Counted from the stretch's first letter, positions 39,401 to 49,174 are shown. The stretch is 64,000 nt of DNA from Acanthaster planci (GCF_001949145.1 NW_019091362.1:10047972-10111971); one strand, 5' to 3'. The notes: a model not told the origin generated them from the sequence alone. Numbers and translations are program-made.

Positions 39401-39614
39401 AATGTGCAAATGAGTAAGTGTGCACATTTTAATTCAATTAGCAGTAACTGAGTAAGTCTGACGAACAACAAACATCGTGAACATGGTGAACGATGCCCCT
39501 AGGGGCTAAGAATCTCAATCTCCATAGTCGATACCTACCAGAATCTGCAGTTGGGAAGGTGTTCAGCGGTTCCTCATCCCGGTTGACTTGTGTTATAATG
39601 GACGTACTGTCCAT
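12316..39614 (-). CDS. CTDSPL: CTD small phosphatase (SCP/CTDSP family), complete 8-exon gene
   Basis: Eight exons join in frame to 258 codons (257 aa), the usual size for CTDSP1/2/L. These are HAD-fold Ser/Thr phosphatases that dephosphorylate the RNA polymerase II C-terminal repeat and some other phosphoproteins. Residues 1-66 are the variable N terminus: a [10 protein letters not shown] start, and [10 protein letters not shown], the conserved Cys pair region known as a palmitoylation site in vertebrate members. The catalytic motif DLDET is at about 89-93 (Asp89 nucleophile, Asp91 acid/base), FTAS at 144-147, the [11 protein letters not shown] insert region in exon 6, and DNSPASY at about 199-205. 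[12 protein letters not shown] closes the fold. Introns are phase 1 after exon 1 and phase 0 afterwards. Unusual: DKSSVF replaces the DxWxxF consensus. The CTDSP1/2/L group is certain; the symbol names the group, since a single invertebrate gene would be co-orthologous to all three. Confidence 0.93.
13781..13867 (-). CDS. CTDSPL: CTDSP exon 7 (DNSPASY motif)
   Basis: 87 bases, phase 0-0, acceptor GTTTAG, donor GTAAGA. It encodes [19 protein letters not shown] then [10 protein letters not shown], with the third HAD motif (Asp-Asn) that positions magnesium. HQDNA departs from the usual HPxNA. Confidence 0.95.
15098..15196 (-). CDS. CTDSPL: CTDSP exon 6 ([11 protein letters not shown] insert region)
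   Basis: 99 bases, phase 0-0, acceptor TGACAG, donor GTATGA. It encodes [15 protein letters not shown] then [16 protein letters not shown]. The two serines stand where family members carry Trp plus a small residue (as recalled from human and fly sequences). Confidence 0.95.
15778..15870 (-). CDS. CTDSPL: CTDSP exon 5
   Basis: 93 bases, phase 0-0, acceptor CCGCAG, donor GTATGG. It encodes [13 protein letters not shown], then [10 protein letters not shown], which carries the second HAD motif (Thr of FTAS). Confidence 0.96.
17361..17417 (-). CDS. CTDSPL: CTDSP exon 4
   Basis: 57 bases, phase 0-0, acceptor TTGCAG, donor GTAAGG. The 19 residues [19 protein letters not shown] match the corresponding vertebrate CTDSP exon almost residue for residue. 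Confidence 0.96.
19420..20275 (+). repeat. ~850-bp interspersed repeat, copy A
   Basis: It aligns in direct orientation with 28990-29830 over its whole length. Shared blocks include tttctgcaagttaatt, ttggtctcttatttatgt, attttctgtgttcatgagt, ttaagacaggtgttca, aaaagactgcatg and gcaagcaaatttatg. Both copies end in an A-rich run (gctgaaaaaataaatt here). Neither has a long open frame. Perhaps a non-autonomous transposon or retroelement tail; family unknown. Confidence 0.75.
20463..20715. repeat. Terminal-inverted-repeat element, family A copy 2
   Basis: The left end ggtaatccagaaatta and right end taatttctggaattacc are inverted copies. Inner arms share gtgtccctgttacatctgac with its inverse gtcagatgttacagggacac. 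The right arm aligns with that of the element at 7812-8000 (tgtcagatgt-ac-ggga), which identifies a common family. Confidence 0.7.
25224..25325 (-). CDS. CTDSPL: CTDSP exon 3 ([11 protein letters not shown] catalytic motif)
   Basis: 102 bases, phase 0-0, between acceptor CCACAG and donor GTGAGG. It encodes KYLLPPLRP then [17 protein letters not shown], with the DxDx(T/V) active-site motif of the FCP/SCP phosphatases. Confidence 0.96.
25544..25954. repeat. Nested foldback element built from GTGCTACTTCGTG units
   Basis: The outer ends tcatcaacaccacgaagt and actttgtggtgttggtga are inverted copies, flanked on each side by taatt (possible 5-bp target duplication). Inside, the unit GTGCTACTTCGTGAAA or its inverse recurs at about 25630, 25797, 25863, 25904 and 25931. 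The element can thus fold in several alternative hairpins. Non-coding. Confidence 0.7.
28990..29830 (+). repeat. ~850-bp interspersed repeat, copy B
   Basis: Second copy of the repeat at 19420-20275, in the same orientation, in a different intron of the same gene. It carries a TACATGTACATGTA insertion-like stretch (about 29230) absent from copy A, and it ends in an A-run near 29800. Divergence between copies is considerable, with several indels, so the duplication is not recent. Confidence 0.75.
31541..31662 (-). CDS. CTDSPL: CTDSP exon 2 (N-terminal Cys-pair region)
   Basis: Acceptor CTCCAG is followed by 122 bases in phase 1-0. It encodes basic SRS then [10 protein letters not shown] and a Pro/Thr-rich linker ending PPPEENGQK. 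The donor is GTACAT, weak but in frame. SFFCCF is the signature of this exon in vertebrate CTDSP proteins. Confidence 0.92.
33769..34192. mobile_element. piggyBac-like MITE (TTAA target site)
   Basis: A 416-bp element lies between two TTAA tetranucleotides (33769-33772 and 34189-34192). Its ends are CCCCTTCACGCCGGG and the inverse of CCCCTTCGCGCTGGG, matching at 13 of 15 positions. TTAA duplication with ends starting CCC is the signature of piggyBac-superfamily transposition. There is no transposase inside, so it is non-autonomous. Confidence 0.65.
39157..39236 (-). ncRNA. microRNA-precursor-like hairpin in CTDSP intron 1
   Basis: The plus strand reads AGGTTGGACGTCGTCTACAT then TACACT, loop GTCAGTCGT, then AGTGTAAATGAAGACAACGT then CCAACCT. 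The stem of about 27 bp has two mismatches and one single-base bulge, with a further TTAGCC/GGCTAA pairing below a small internal loop. Size and shape fit a pre-miRNA, and on the minus strand it would be cut from the CTDSP primary transcript. The sequence is not one I recognise. A tiny foldback transposon is the alternative. Confidence 0.4.
39539..39614 (-). CDS. CTDSPL: CTDSP exon 1 (start codon)
   Basis: ATG is 39614-39612 on the minus strand, followed by 25 codons plus one base. The peptide [18 protein letters not shown] resembles the vertebrate start MDxxxIITQV, which fixes the start. The donor GTAGGT lies at 39538-39533, phase 1. Confidence 0.92.
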
Positions 39615-39720
39615 CTAGGTTGCAGTGGCTATGTTGCCCCGCGAAGAGACGTAAAATTCCAACCAAATCCAAGTGAAAACAACGCATCAACTTTCAAGAT
39701 GGAGGACTAGGTCAACAAAA
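39615..39720 (-). promoter_or_regulatory. CTDSP 5' UTR and promoter-proximal region
   Basis: Immediately upstream of the CTDSP start codon. No TATA box is visible. CAAGATGG at 39695-39702 resembles a YY1 site, common near TATA-less start sites. The transcription start cannot be fixed from sequence. Confidence 0.25.
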
Positions 39721-40664
39721 TACTACTAATTTTACTTTGACGGTTTCTGAAGTACTGCATAGACGTAAATACGGCCCGTATATTGCAACTTTTGAGTTAA
39801 ATAGTGCGAATCGTCTTCCATTCGTGCAAAGCTTGGGTAGAGAATTATATTTCTATACTTTCTGCTCCAAGACTTACTACTGAACTGATGAATATTTACG
39901 GAAATTCGTAAAGCTATTTTAGCGCCAAAAGAAAGTATGGGGTTACAAGAAACCGCTAATGCAGAGCGATTGACATTTTATTCGTGTGATAATTTTTGAC
40001 CTCAAAATTGAGCGCTATAAACAGCGCCCCCTTTTGACAGATAACGCATGACGTTCACCCAGCCTTGTGTGTAAGTACTCCCTAGGTGTGCAGCCTCATC
40101 GGCAACAGCGTGTAAAACTTACGACATCATTTTTTAGCTGTAAAATTTGACTCTTCTCCTACACTTCGATGGGAAAATAAGACTAGATCTTGATTTTTAT
40201 CATTTTAGTAGGCACCAATGAATAAGAAGTGTTTTGATGATATCAAGTTAAAGGGAACTCGAGTTGGCGCGTAACGACTCATTACCGTTACTCCGGGGTA
40301 TGGAATCCCGTATCTGCCGTCGTGCGTCGCCCGTGGTTTTTTTTTTTTTGTCACGATTGCGTAGTGGTATTTTTAACTTTGACCCTTGATCGTTTCACAT
40401 GTACATGTCCTTGTTCGATCGGTCCACCATGCCAGACTCTCATTTCAGCAACAGAACTAGAAGATGTACATGTATTCGTTTTTGCAGTTGTGCCAAACTC
40501 CAATTGAAAGAAGAAATAACATCCTGACATCGGCTGAGTAACGTGTATATGAAATAATACCATTTTGGTTACATAAATAAATCAACAAAATAGACTTTTG
40601 TTAGGGTAGATTGTTTTTCTCGATATCTTAGTTACTCTAGACGTAACTTTACTCGTTAACAGCC

Positions 40665-40855
40665 NNNNNNNNNNNNNNNNNNNNNNNNNNNNNNNNNNNN
40701 NNNNNNNNNNNNNNNNNNNNNNNNNNNNNNNNNNNNNNNNNNNNNNNNNNNNNNNNNNNNNNNNNNNNNNNNNNNNNNNNNNNNNNNNNNNNNNNNNNNN
40801 NNNNNNNNNNNNNNNNNNNNNNNNNNNNNNNNNNNNNNNNNNNNNNNNNNNNNNN
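40665..40855. other. Assembly gap (191 N)
   Basis: A continuous run of N. Its length may be a real estimate or an artefact of scaffolding. Confidence 0.99.
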
Positions 40856-41475
40856 AGACATGACTTTAGTTGCAGGTTGGCTCACAGAAGTCTTTTAAAC
40901 AGTAACGTTACTTGTTAGCCCCATAAATAACGCTGATGTGCTGGACAACCTGTTCTCATTGGTCTATCCACCATGGCATACACACCCACAAAAACCTACA
41001 CGTCATATTTTCTGAAACTTAAACCAAGTGGTAATTGCCCCTTAACAATACATTTAATAAACAGTTTGTTATCCACAGCACGTGTAGTATTTCTGGATTT
41101 CAAGGTGAAATTGAGAGGACAAGATAGAATGTCTGTATCGGTTGGCAGATTTCTTCCTGGAATTTGATGAAAACAAGTTGGCACATTTTTACAGTATGCA
41201 AATTAGAATAACACTGTGGATAAGTTGGCCGGAAGATTTTGGCTGAAAATGTTTTTCCCAAAAAACACTTTGTTGAATTCTCAGAGAGGCGATTTTTTTC
41301 TTGTCAAGGGGCAGGGGTAGTCTAGCATTATTGGAATTAATTATGTGACTAGTATATGCTTTGCAGGTGGGATTTGTACTTGCCTTATTCGGAAAAGATC
41401 TTCAGAAGTGAATGGAATCGTAGCATTGTCATTTGTTAAACAACGGCTTTTGCAGGTCCTATGCAACCCATTTGA

Positions 41476-41625
41476 TGGGCGACGCACGACGGACGACGCA
41501 CGACGGGCGACGCACGACGGGCGACGGAAAATGGCATGTTTGGAACTGGTAAATGGCAGAATTGGGACACAACAAAAAGCAAAATGCGACGGACGACGGA
41601 AGACGGGCGACGGGCGACGGCAGAT
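41476..41625. repeat. GACGACG-type minisatellite in two blocks
   Basis: Imperfect head-to-tail copies of a 7-base unit (GACGGGC, GACGCAC, GACGGAC) occupy about 41478-41527 and 41587-41623, with an unrelated 60-bp spacer. The unit reads open in several frames, which explains Arg/Asp-rich open frames here. Confidence 0.8.
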
Positions 41626-42364
41626 ATGGAATTCCATACCGGGGCCTAGCCTTGTCTTGCAGACGTACAGACCCTTCAGTCTGAAACTAGTTGAGAACTA
41701 GGGCCTTCCCTCTATGTTCTCAAAGGGGTGCAAAATTCTAGACTATAATTAATCGATCAATGGCAAAAGATTATGTTTTCTGCATAATTTTGAGAGTTCT
41801 TTGCCTTCACTCTTATTTGGAAGACCTCATGGTAAACATTTTGCAGGCAAATTTAATGTGATCTTTTTAATACTGTAATCAAGGGATCAATCACTTCTGT
41901 TTGTGAACACACACGGGGCTAGAACATGATGATTTACGTTGGAAACATCTCAAAGTATGTTTTTAAAGGGTCTGTGCATGAAATGTAACGAAAGTCATAA
42001 AAATGTATCTTTGTCTCTATTTAATGCAGTTTAATTGTGTTTTGCCGTTAAAGGCAATTTTTGAGCACATTTTGCCTTATGCTAATGTTTCCGTATTTAT
42101 GATAATTACAGTAATAGTTATTACAGCTGTTCAAATATTCTTTAGTGATTTGTTGTGGCAGTTCATGACATTTGGCTGCTAAAGAAAGGTTTTTTATTGA
42201 TACTTTCAGTGATCCGTTATTTGGTTTGACCAAATACAGATCCCCTTATGCTAAGCAGCGTCTTCCTGGATAGACATCACAGCAAACAGCGCCTCCATGA
42301 TTTCAGGAAGAGCAAGGAAAATTTTAAATGATGTAAAAGAAAATGCACTTTCAATGCCCGATAC

Positions 42365-42490
42365 AGTGGACGGGAAAGGAGGCCACGGAGAACGACTCGC
42401 ATCATGTTCAGAAAGTGTATATTTTATGCGTCCTGGGCATAATATGTATATGACGCGCGTCGTTCTACGTGGCCTCCCTTTTCGTCTACA
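42365..42490. repeat. Foldback with ~30-bp arms
   Basis: The left arm gaggccacggagaacgac (about 42380-42397) pairs with gtcgttctacgtggcctc (about 42459-42476). Pairing extends outward through ggacgggaaag and cttttcgtct. The loop is about 60 bases. Function unknown. Confidence 0.65.
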
Positions 42491-45002
42491 TTTCAAATAG
42501 TCTTTATATTCAAGAGGAGTAGAAAGCTGCAGAAAATTTGTATCGTTACGAGAAACTAATCAGAGAAGGTAGAGCTGTAAGTGGGAAGACTCTTTATTAC
42601 ATTGGAACAACAAAGAAGACAGAGCCTGAAACAGCACATGGAAATAATTCGATGGCACGAGTACCGTAGTTCACAGTCAAACCATAGAGGGTTGTAGCTC
42701 TATGGTCAAACATGGACTTCACCGGGCTTTTCCCCCGGGGAGGGGGAGGGTAGGGTCAAATAACTCGTTATCAACGAACTTCCCAACCATTAACAGTGAG
42801 AGGGGTCATTTTGAGGTGTTGTGTTTCATGCAGATTGGCGACTTTCATCCCTTTTTATGCATCTTTCTTTTTCTTTCTTCCGTTTCTTTTCCATTTTTGT
42901 TTTCGTAGGGAGTCAATCGTCTCCTCCCCGCGACGCCCAATGAGTCAGATGCCTTGTACACACCCGAGTAAACCATAGAGCCAAGAGACATACGTGTACT
43001 TCAGTCTCAGCTGCAAATTGGAAACAAAAAGCAGTTGCAATTTTACGTCCATACATTTCAGAGGGACTCATCTATCTGTAATTTTTGTAAGGAGCAATAG
43101 AAATAACCCCCCATCCCGTCCCTTTATCACGGGCAGCATAGCATTAAAAGAACACGCCCCTTAATTGACGGATAGACCTTATTCACAACATTTATTATTT
43201 TCCATAACACGGGAATGAATGTTCCTGTTTAAATAGAAAGAATTCAGCCAATGCAAACATTAACTCTCGAATAACGTACTTGGACACCGCCATGTTGCAT
43301 GTTGCTTGCCACTAAAGACACAGTCCACTAATTCAAGCCCTATTGAAAACAGTGTAAAATTAGCACTTTTCAGGGCTCAATAACATGCACGCCAACATCC
43401 CTGAGATTTCTGAAACACAAATGAAATTCTTGCCTGACGGGATGTCACTTATCTTTCAATTTCTATTGATTTTTTTTGTGGGTTAACCAATTACAATTTT
43501 AATTATTCCCACAAAACAAAATCACCCCCAAAAAGTGTTTTTTTTCCCCGAAGTCTGATTGCAGCCATTTTTCAAGTGGCAACCCTCAAATTTCTCGGGC
43601 ACTCAGGACCAACCGTAGTTTTTAGCCATTCTGCTCTCATTATGAAAGCTCAAAGACCCACGGATTTGATCCCGGCAACGATTTACACGATCTCACCATT
43701 TTGGGGGCCAAACAAACAGTATCTTTTTTCAAAAGATACTGTGGGGGCACTTTTAATGCCAATGAGCTGGCCCGAAATTCCCTCTTGAATTAGTGGTCTG
43801 CACCCCTAACTAACACCAATAACCAGTTGTTTGTTCCCGTCGTTCGAGCGGTCGACCCACGAACAACAAATCGAGCTGTTCCTGAGCATACAAGAACAAG
43901 CCGCCCGATCTCAGCCATAGCGTCAGTGGCTTGAAAAGTGGGGGATGGTTATATTGGTTTTATCCCCCCCCCCAAAAAAAAAAGGTGGGGGATATGTCTG
44001 CCCACCCCACCCCCAGATATCCGCCCATGATAACAACAAATGTTAAGTTATTCTGAACAAAAACTGACATTCATTTGTATTGACGTTTATTTAGTCACTG
44101 TTATTTCAACTCCCATGTTCAATTCAAAATGGCGGACATATGAATACAGTCTATCAGGTAGTTCTAAATGCAAAACTTTATTATAAAAAATGATTTCTTT
44201 TTCACTATAAGTTGGACTGAATAACATCGAACAGGTATGAAATATTACGCTTTCCACAACAAAATGAACAAATGCCGTTCTCCCCAATGCACTTCTTTAT
44301 AATCGTTGGATGCAGCATACGATTAGATTAGTTTACAAACGGTGACAGATCTCTCGTTGATTCTGTGCACACCACTCTAGGAGTACACGGCATAGCGCCA
44401 TGTTTGGGCATGTACTTAATATGATCACAGGCCTAGAAAGGATAGTGCAAAACATAGGAATTACGATTCTCCGTGAGTTTCGGTCCAATTAAATCGGCCC
44501 GTGTGACGCAATGTCGACGTGATAGACCTGGACACACAAGGAATGTGCGAATTCCCCTGTCCCGTCGCCTGCCAACCGTGTGAATAATTCAATCAGACCA
44601 CAACCGACTTGGGAAAATGGTGAGGAGGGCGGTTCTTTAGAATTTCCTTTCCCGCGCGCAATTTGTTGTCTTCAATATCATAAATTATTGGGTAGAACTG
44701 CTGGAGGATGGTGAATTAAATTTGTATATGATGACATTTCACGGTGGGTTTCAGAGTGTCGTGTTCAACACCTTGCGACAGACACTGGACTCGGGGCGTG
44801 GCGTGTCTGTTTTGTCCGATATCGCCTGCCAAGAGACATAAATTCACTCAGTTCTTTACTGACGCGTGCGCATAATAATTGCAAGAGGGGACCAAATTTA
44901 GGTTGGATGATTCCAGGGGCACCATCAATCAGTTGGAATTAGCAAATCATTACTTGATGAGCGCCGTGACACAAACCGTTTCCAGGAAGCTTGAGGGAGA
45001 GA

Positions 45003-45008
45003 TATAAA
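45003..45008 (+). promoter_or_regulatory. TATA box of the Kunitz gene
   Basis: TATAAA preceded by GA and followed by an A-run, 68 bases before the ATG. A start-like gTCAGAC lies at about 45037-45043. The spacing is slightly long but compatible with a TATA-driven start. Confidence 0.5.
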
Positions 45009-45075
45009 AAAAAGTCCGGCTTTGTAGGGACGGCTGGTCAGACAAGATTCAACCGACGGTTCGGATCGGAGCACT

Positions 45076-45142
45076 ATGGAGCTGTTTACAAGATGGACAG
45101 TTACCTTCCTACTTTGGTTTCTTGTGGCCGCTCTCCCATTCA
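45076..45142 (+). CDS. Kunitz gene exon 1 (signal peptide)
   Basis: The ATG sits in gcactATGG, followed by 22 codons of hydrophobic leader and one base. The donor GTAAGT is at 45143-45148, phase 1. The TATA box at the expected distance supports this start. Confidence 0.8.
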
Positions 45143-48100
45143 GTAAGTTTACAGGCTTTTCTTATCTTTTTCCCCTCCGAACGGGGCGGTGGAATCTGGA
45201 AGGAGTGGGAGGTGTGAATGTGTGGTACTTCTGGGGGACGAGAGCGTAAAAATATCCCGACCAGTCCGTGGCAAGACTTGAACGACATTTCGTCACAATT
45301 CGACTAAACTTCCCCGTGTTTTTGGAACGAAATCTGCATGCTGTCATGAAATGTTGGGGTGATGTTATGAGCCAAAGGGAAAAACAGACGACAAAATGTT
45401 GTAAAATGGGCACGATGCAGTTAAAAACCACCCTTATGGTTGCACGAAATTGATATCTTTTGGCCAACCAATAATGTTCCGTCCAAACTCATTGTTTCCA
45501 TTGGCAGAATCCTCCACAGCTTCCAGTATCGTACTTTTTTCTCTTTCTTTCTTTTTTTTCACTCCTTTTAAATAACTGTCGAAACTAGAGGTTCACCGAT
45601 GTCCCTCTGCCGTGGGGGTAGATCCCTTGTTAGTAATCGTCCCGAAGATAGAAATCCAAGGACCCGATGTATTCTTGAGTGCTCTGTACATTATTGTACA
45701 AAACAAGGAATTACACCACTGGAAGACCACAGCTTTTTAAAACACGACTTTGACTGTGTACACCCAACTTGAACCATTTGTGCACACTCCAAAAGCAATC
45801 CTAGTCCTGTTACCTGACTCTGAGTTGAATTGAAGAGTTGAGCTGTCACAAGTTTCTTCCACATCAACTAATTCTGAATTATTATTTTGCTTGGAATTTA
45901 AAATGTCAGGGGAGGAGTTAACCAAATGTTTAAAAACACCATAAGTTATCATGGCATTTTCTATGTCTTACAACGATGTAGGAATTGAAAGGATGCGTGA
46001 TTTTTCTTAAGGCGTTGAAGTTCGATGATTTATTTGTCATTAAAAATCCCCTCAATGTCGAGCCATGTTATTAGAATTAGGTGTTGAGTACTCAAGTGTA
46101 CTGGTTAAACAAAAAAACAAAAAAAAAATGTAAAACTGAACTGTTGACGATTCTGTGGCGAAGCAACAACGCCGAATTTTTTGAAAATGAAACTTGAAAA
46201 TGAAATGTGTATAGACACCACAATGGACTCGAAATCCACTTACCAATTTAAGAAAAACTCTCCTATGAATATTGAATATTATTGTCGTACCTCTCAGCAA
46301 AATGAAGTACGGAGATCTCTGTTGTAGCTCTGAAATGTCGATCCTTTAAACGCTACTTCTTCCGTGCCACTCTTTCCCTTCCACATTGCGGTATACGTTC
46401 GTACTTCCATCCCACCAGTCTCCGCCACTGCTAATTGCTCGGATCGTCCAGATACGGGTCCCTGCCTGAACAAGCTGGCGAGATGGGCATACGACCCGGG
46501 CAGGATGGCGTGCGTCCCCTTCACCTATGGCGGGTGCGGCGGAAACACGAACAAGTTTCTTTCACTCTTGGAGTGTACACGGATTTGCAAAAGTGGTAAG
46601 TTTCCCGGATCGCTTGATTATAACATTGCACTGCTTGGGGGGGATTATAGAAACCTTTTTTGCAAACTGCAAAAAGAGGTTTACACGTGCGAACTTGTCC
46701 GTCTAGATTCAAGACAATGTTTTTGTAAGACATGCCCGAGTCATGATGACAGCGTGAATCAAGCTTGGATTTCTTGAGTATGTCGATCGACGTGTCGACT
46801 GAAGGCGCTTTTCCATACTGCTCGTCAACACTTGCGCCAAGCGTTGTGTATCTGCCAAAATCGCTCCCGGGGCAAATTTGACAGCTTAACGCAACGCGCA
46901 CGTGTGTTAAACCTGGTTTCCATATCGACGTGAGGAACGCAGGGAGCAACGCAATCAAGACGCAAACTGCAACGCTGACAAATGGAAACATGTCAAACGG
47001 AAATATGGCCACACACGCAAATCAGCCCAAAAGGAATCAAAGGCAAAGTTGAACCGGGCTCAACTTTGCCGGCTGTCTACGTTGAGTCGCTGAGTAGGCC
47101 TAAACAAACACGCACACTGGCATGACGGGCATACAACGATGTTTCTCTCGCTTGGTACCACTCATTTTGTCCATTTTCTCCTTATTGCTAGCATATGCAG
47201 CCCCAGTCGTCAGCAAAATAGCTGACCATTAACAAATTACATCAAACTTGAGTATCAGTTTGGCTTCAAGAGGAAACATTGCCACCTAAAAAAAGCATTT
47301 GGCCAAAATTTTCCGAGTTTCGGGCGCCATTTTGTTTAATTTTGCCACATTGCCACCTAGAAAAGGCATTTGGCCAAAATTTTCCGAGTTTCGGGCGCCA
47401 TTTTGTTTAATTTTGGGGGTGGAATGACGTCGCGCCGCGTCTGGCGACTGTCTGCGTCTTGACGCCGTACGGGCCGTTTGCGTTACAAACGACCACATGG
47501 AAACCAGGTTAATGGGTCGATTTTTGTGTCCGTGAAAGTGAAACGCATGAACGCATCGTGTATGTAACGTACCCAAGAAACATACATATATACGGAAAGG
47601 CGCCTTAATTCCATTTACTCGCGAAGTTTTGGAGGGTGTGTTCTAATGGTCGGGAGTAGAATCTTGACTCGGAGTGAGTCTAGGGCAAGTTCCAAGACCA
47701 GTGATTATTGACTGGTTAAGTCATTAATGAGTGCAAACACTGCACCGATCTCAGTTGAACTCAGTTGCGCACGCATGGGGTGGGGTGGGGGCTGCAACCC
47801 GTTTGTCATTTGTATAATTTCTGGAAATATGAAGATACAATACACACCTCCATCTTAAACTACTGTACCGGTAGCTCTGATATAGTGATTAATCCCAGTC
47901 CTTTGTGGCGCAACCGTGGGGAGGAGTTCGGTGTCAGATTTGTTGGGGAGGGAGTTGTTAAATTCTGGTCCGTAATCCCCCAACAAGTCCTGGATGCGCC
48001 ATTGGCCGAACCACAAGGTCAAACGTCGTGGTGACGGCAACATAATTTTGCTTGGTCCTGATCTTCAATAACTCTAGCCTTATAAGCCAAGACGGTCGTT

Positions 48101-49174
48101 GCAATGCAGCGCTTGATGGGAGACTGAGGCGTGCTATAGTCACAGCCTGCCTATCCATGAATCGAATCATGCGCTAGCCTTTTCTCGATAAGTTTGTGTA
48201 CCTCACGCAGGTTAAAATTCATTGATGACGGGCTACTTTTTCGGATAACCAACCAACGATGGGAGTAGATTAGGAGGATGGGGGGCACGGCCCTCCGAAA
48301 AACAGAGCCAAATAAAAAATAAATTTAACCAAAAATGAGACAAAGAAGAGGAGTTTTTTGTTCTAATTCATTTCTATTTCTTCCCTAAAGTGTTTAGAAT
48401 GCCCATAATTTGGCCTCACCCACAAAAAGGCCATAAAACGTGATATGAAAAAAATATCCAAAAAGTATGCCCCCCCCCCAAAAAAAGCCGGCTATTCCAA
48501 CCGTTGTCAATGTCTTCTGTCAACTTTTGTTCGATTTTGTTTGTATATCCGACAACCAAAAATGGTTGGCGTTGGCACAACGCCCAGGGACAGGTGCGCG
48601 CTTTGCATGCCAAACTTATGCGAGAGCGCGTCAAGTCCATAACTATCTATGTTCAAGCCTGAGAAGAACGCAAGTGGTCGCGGTGACACCGCAAGTGGTC
48701 GCGGTGATCGTAAGTGAATTCGTCGAACACGCGCACGCACCACGAATTATGCGCTCCCATTGGATGAACAGACAAGTTGCGCGTTAGCTTCCGGTCCCAT
48801 GGTTCCACGCAACTCTATGTGTAGTAGGCGTGGTTTAAACTGAACTGCCGTCAAACTTGCGAACAGGATTGACAGTTCTAATAGTGAGAAACTTCGAAGG
48901 CGCGCGCGTTTCCGCCCACATCTGTGTTCGTTGGACGCTGACCGTTGACATTCACGTGGCTGAAAATCCTCTATATACCCGGTATGTGGGGTATTTTCGG
49001 TTTAGTTTTTAGTATAAGGCCTACTTGTCTTAGCCGAATTTGACCTCGTCTTATCGAGTCACAAAACATCCCCTTTCTATTTTGGCAGGGAGGTTTTTCG
49101 CTGCTAGGAGCCGTCGCAAGTGGCTCTTTGCGAGAGCCGGAGCTTCAGATGAAAACAAGCTGAGATGGCTATGA
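45076..49174 (+). CDS. Secreted single-domain Kunitz (BPTI-type) protease inhibitor
   Basis: Three exons give 109 aa. Residues 1 to about 24 form a signal peptide (MELFTRWTVTFLLWFLVAALP). Residues 29-79 are one Kunitz domain with all six cysteines at canonical spacing (8, 15, 7, 12 and 3 residues between them), plus GPC, WAYD and FTYGGCGGN. The domain sits on one exon bounded by phase-1 introns, the usual Kunitz arrangement. By alignment with BPTI the P1 residue is Leu39, which predicts inhibition of chymotrypsin- or elastase-like serine proteases rather than trypsin. P1' is Asn, unusual because Ala or Gly is normal. The last exon adds a 27-residue Arg/Trp-rich tail containing a furin-type site RSRR. 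TATA box and poly(A) signal bracket the gene. The domain is certain; the third exon is a prediction. Confidence 0.75.
46419..46595 (+). CDS. Kunitz gene exon 2 (complete Kunitz domain)
   Basis: 177 bases, phase 1-1, acceptor cccaccag, donor GTAAGT. It encodes NCSDRPDTGPCLNKL through CTRICKSG, with six cysteines in perfect Kunitz spacing. Confidence 0.92.
46911..47509. mobile_element. Non-autonomous TIR element in Kunitz gene intron 2
   Basis: The ends are a perfect 13-bp inverted repeat: ACCTGGTTTCCAT and its inverse ATGGAAACCAGGT. TAA flanks both sides (46908-46910 and 47510-47512), a 3-bp duplication as made by PIF/Harbinger transposases. The 599-bp interior has no transposase and holds a 67-bp tandem duplication. 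The superfamily assignment rests on the target site only. Confidence 0.6.
47283..47417. repeat. 67-bp unit tandemly duplicated
   Basis: Two adjacent copies of a unit running from ccaccta through gcatttggccaaaattttcc and gagtttcgggcgccatttt to gtttaattttg, almost identical. It lies inside the TIR element at 46911-47509. Confidence 0.85.
49089..49174 (+). CDS. Kunitz gene exon 3 (basic C-terminal tail), predicted
   Basis: A pyrimidine-rich acceptor (ccctttctattttggcag) is followed by a frame that accepts the phase-1 donor of exon 2. It encodes RFFAARSRRKW and ends KLRWL, then TGA. It is the only in-phase exon I found before the AATAAA at 49587. No homology supports it, so a different or later exon remains possible. 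Confidence 0.55.

Larger units (their letters stand above)
31663..39538 (-). other. CTDSP intron 1
   Basis: The 7.9-kb first intron. It contains TACATGTA arrays (32074-32130, 37090-37146), a TTAA-flanked inverted-repeat element (33769-34192), a 16-bp tandem repeat gcacatttacagtaa near 34390-34425, and a strong hairpin at 39157-39236. No other exon is recognised. Confidence 0.7.
39721..45002. other. Intergenic region between CTDSP and Kunitz gene, with assembly gap
   Basis: CTDSP (minus) and the Kunitz gene (plus) are divergent, so this holds both upstream regions. It contains the N run, a GACGACG minisatellite (41476-41625) and a foldback (42365-42490). I see no coding exon. Confidence 0.6.

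Noticed and set aside
40973-41167. 64-codon open frame with ATG after the gap
   Set aside because: No domain, no splice context, and it overlaps an equally long open frame on the other strand.
41345-41701. Open frames on both strands rich in Arg/Asp or Arg/Ser
   Set aside because: They are translations of the GACGACG minisatellite.
46364-46777. 137-codon open frame containing the Kunitz domain
   Set aside because: Only 46419-46595 is exon; consensus splice sites at both ends in matching phase show the remainder is intron.
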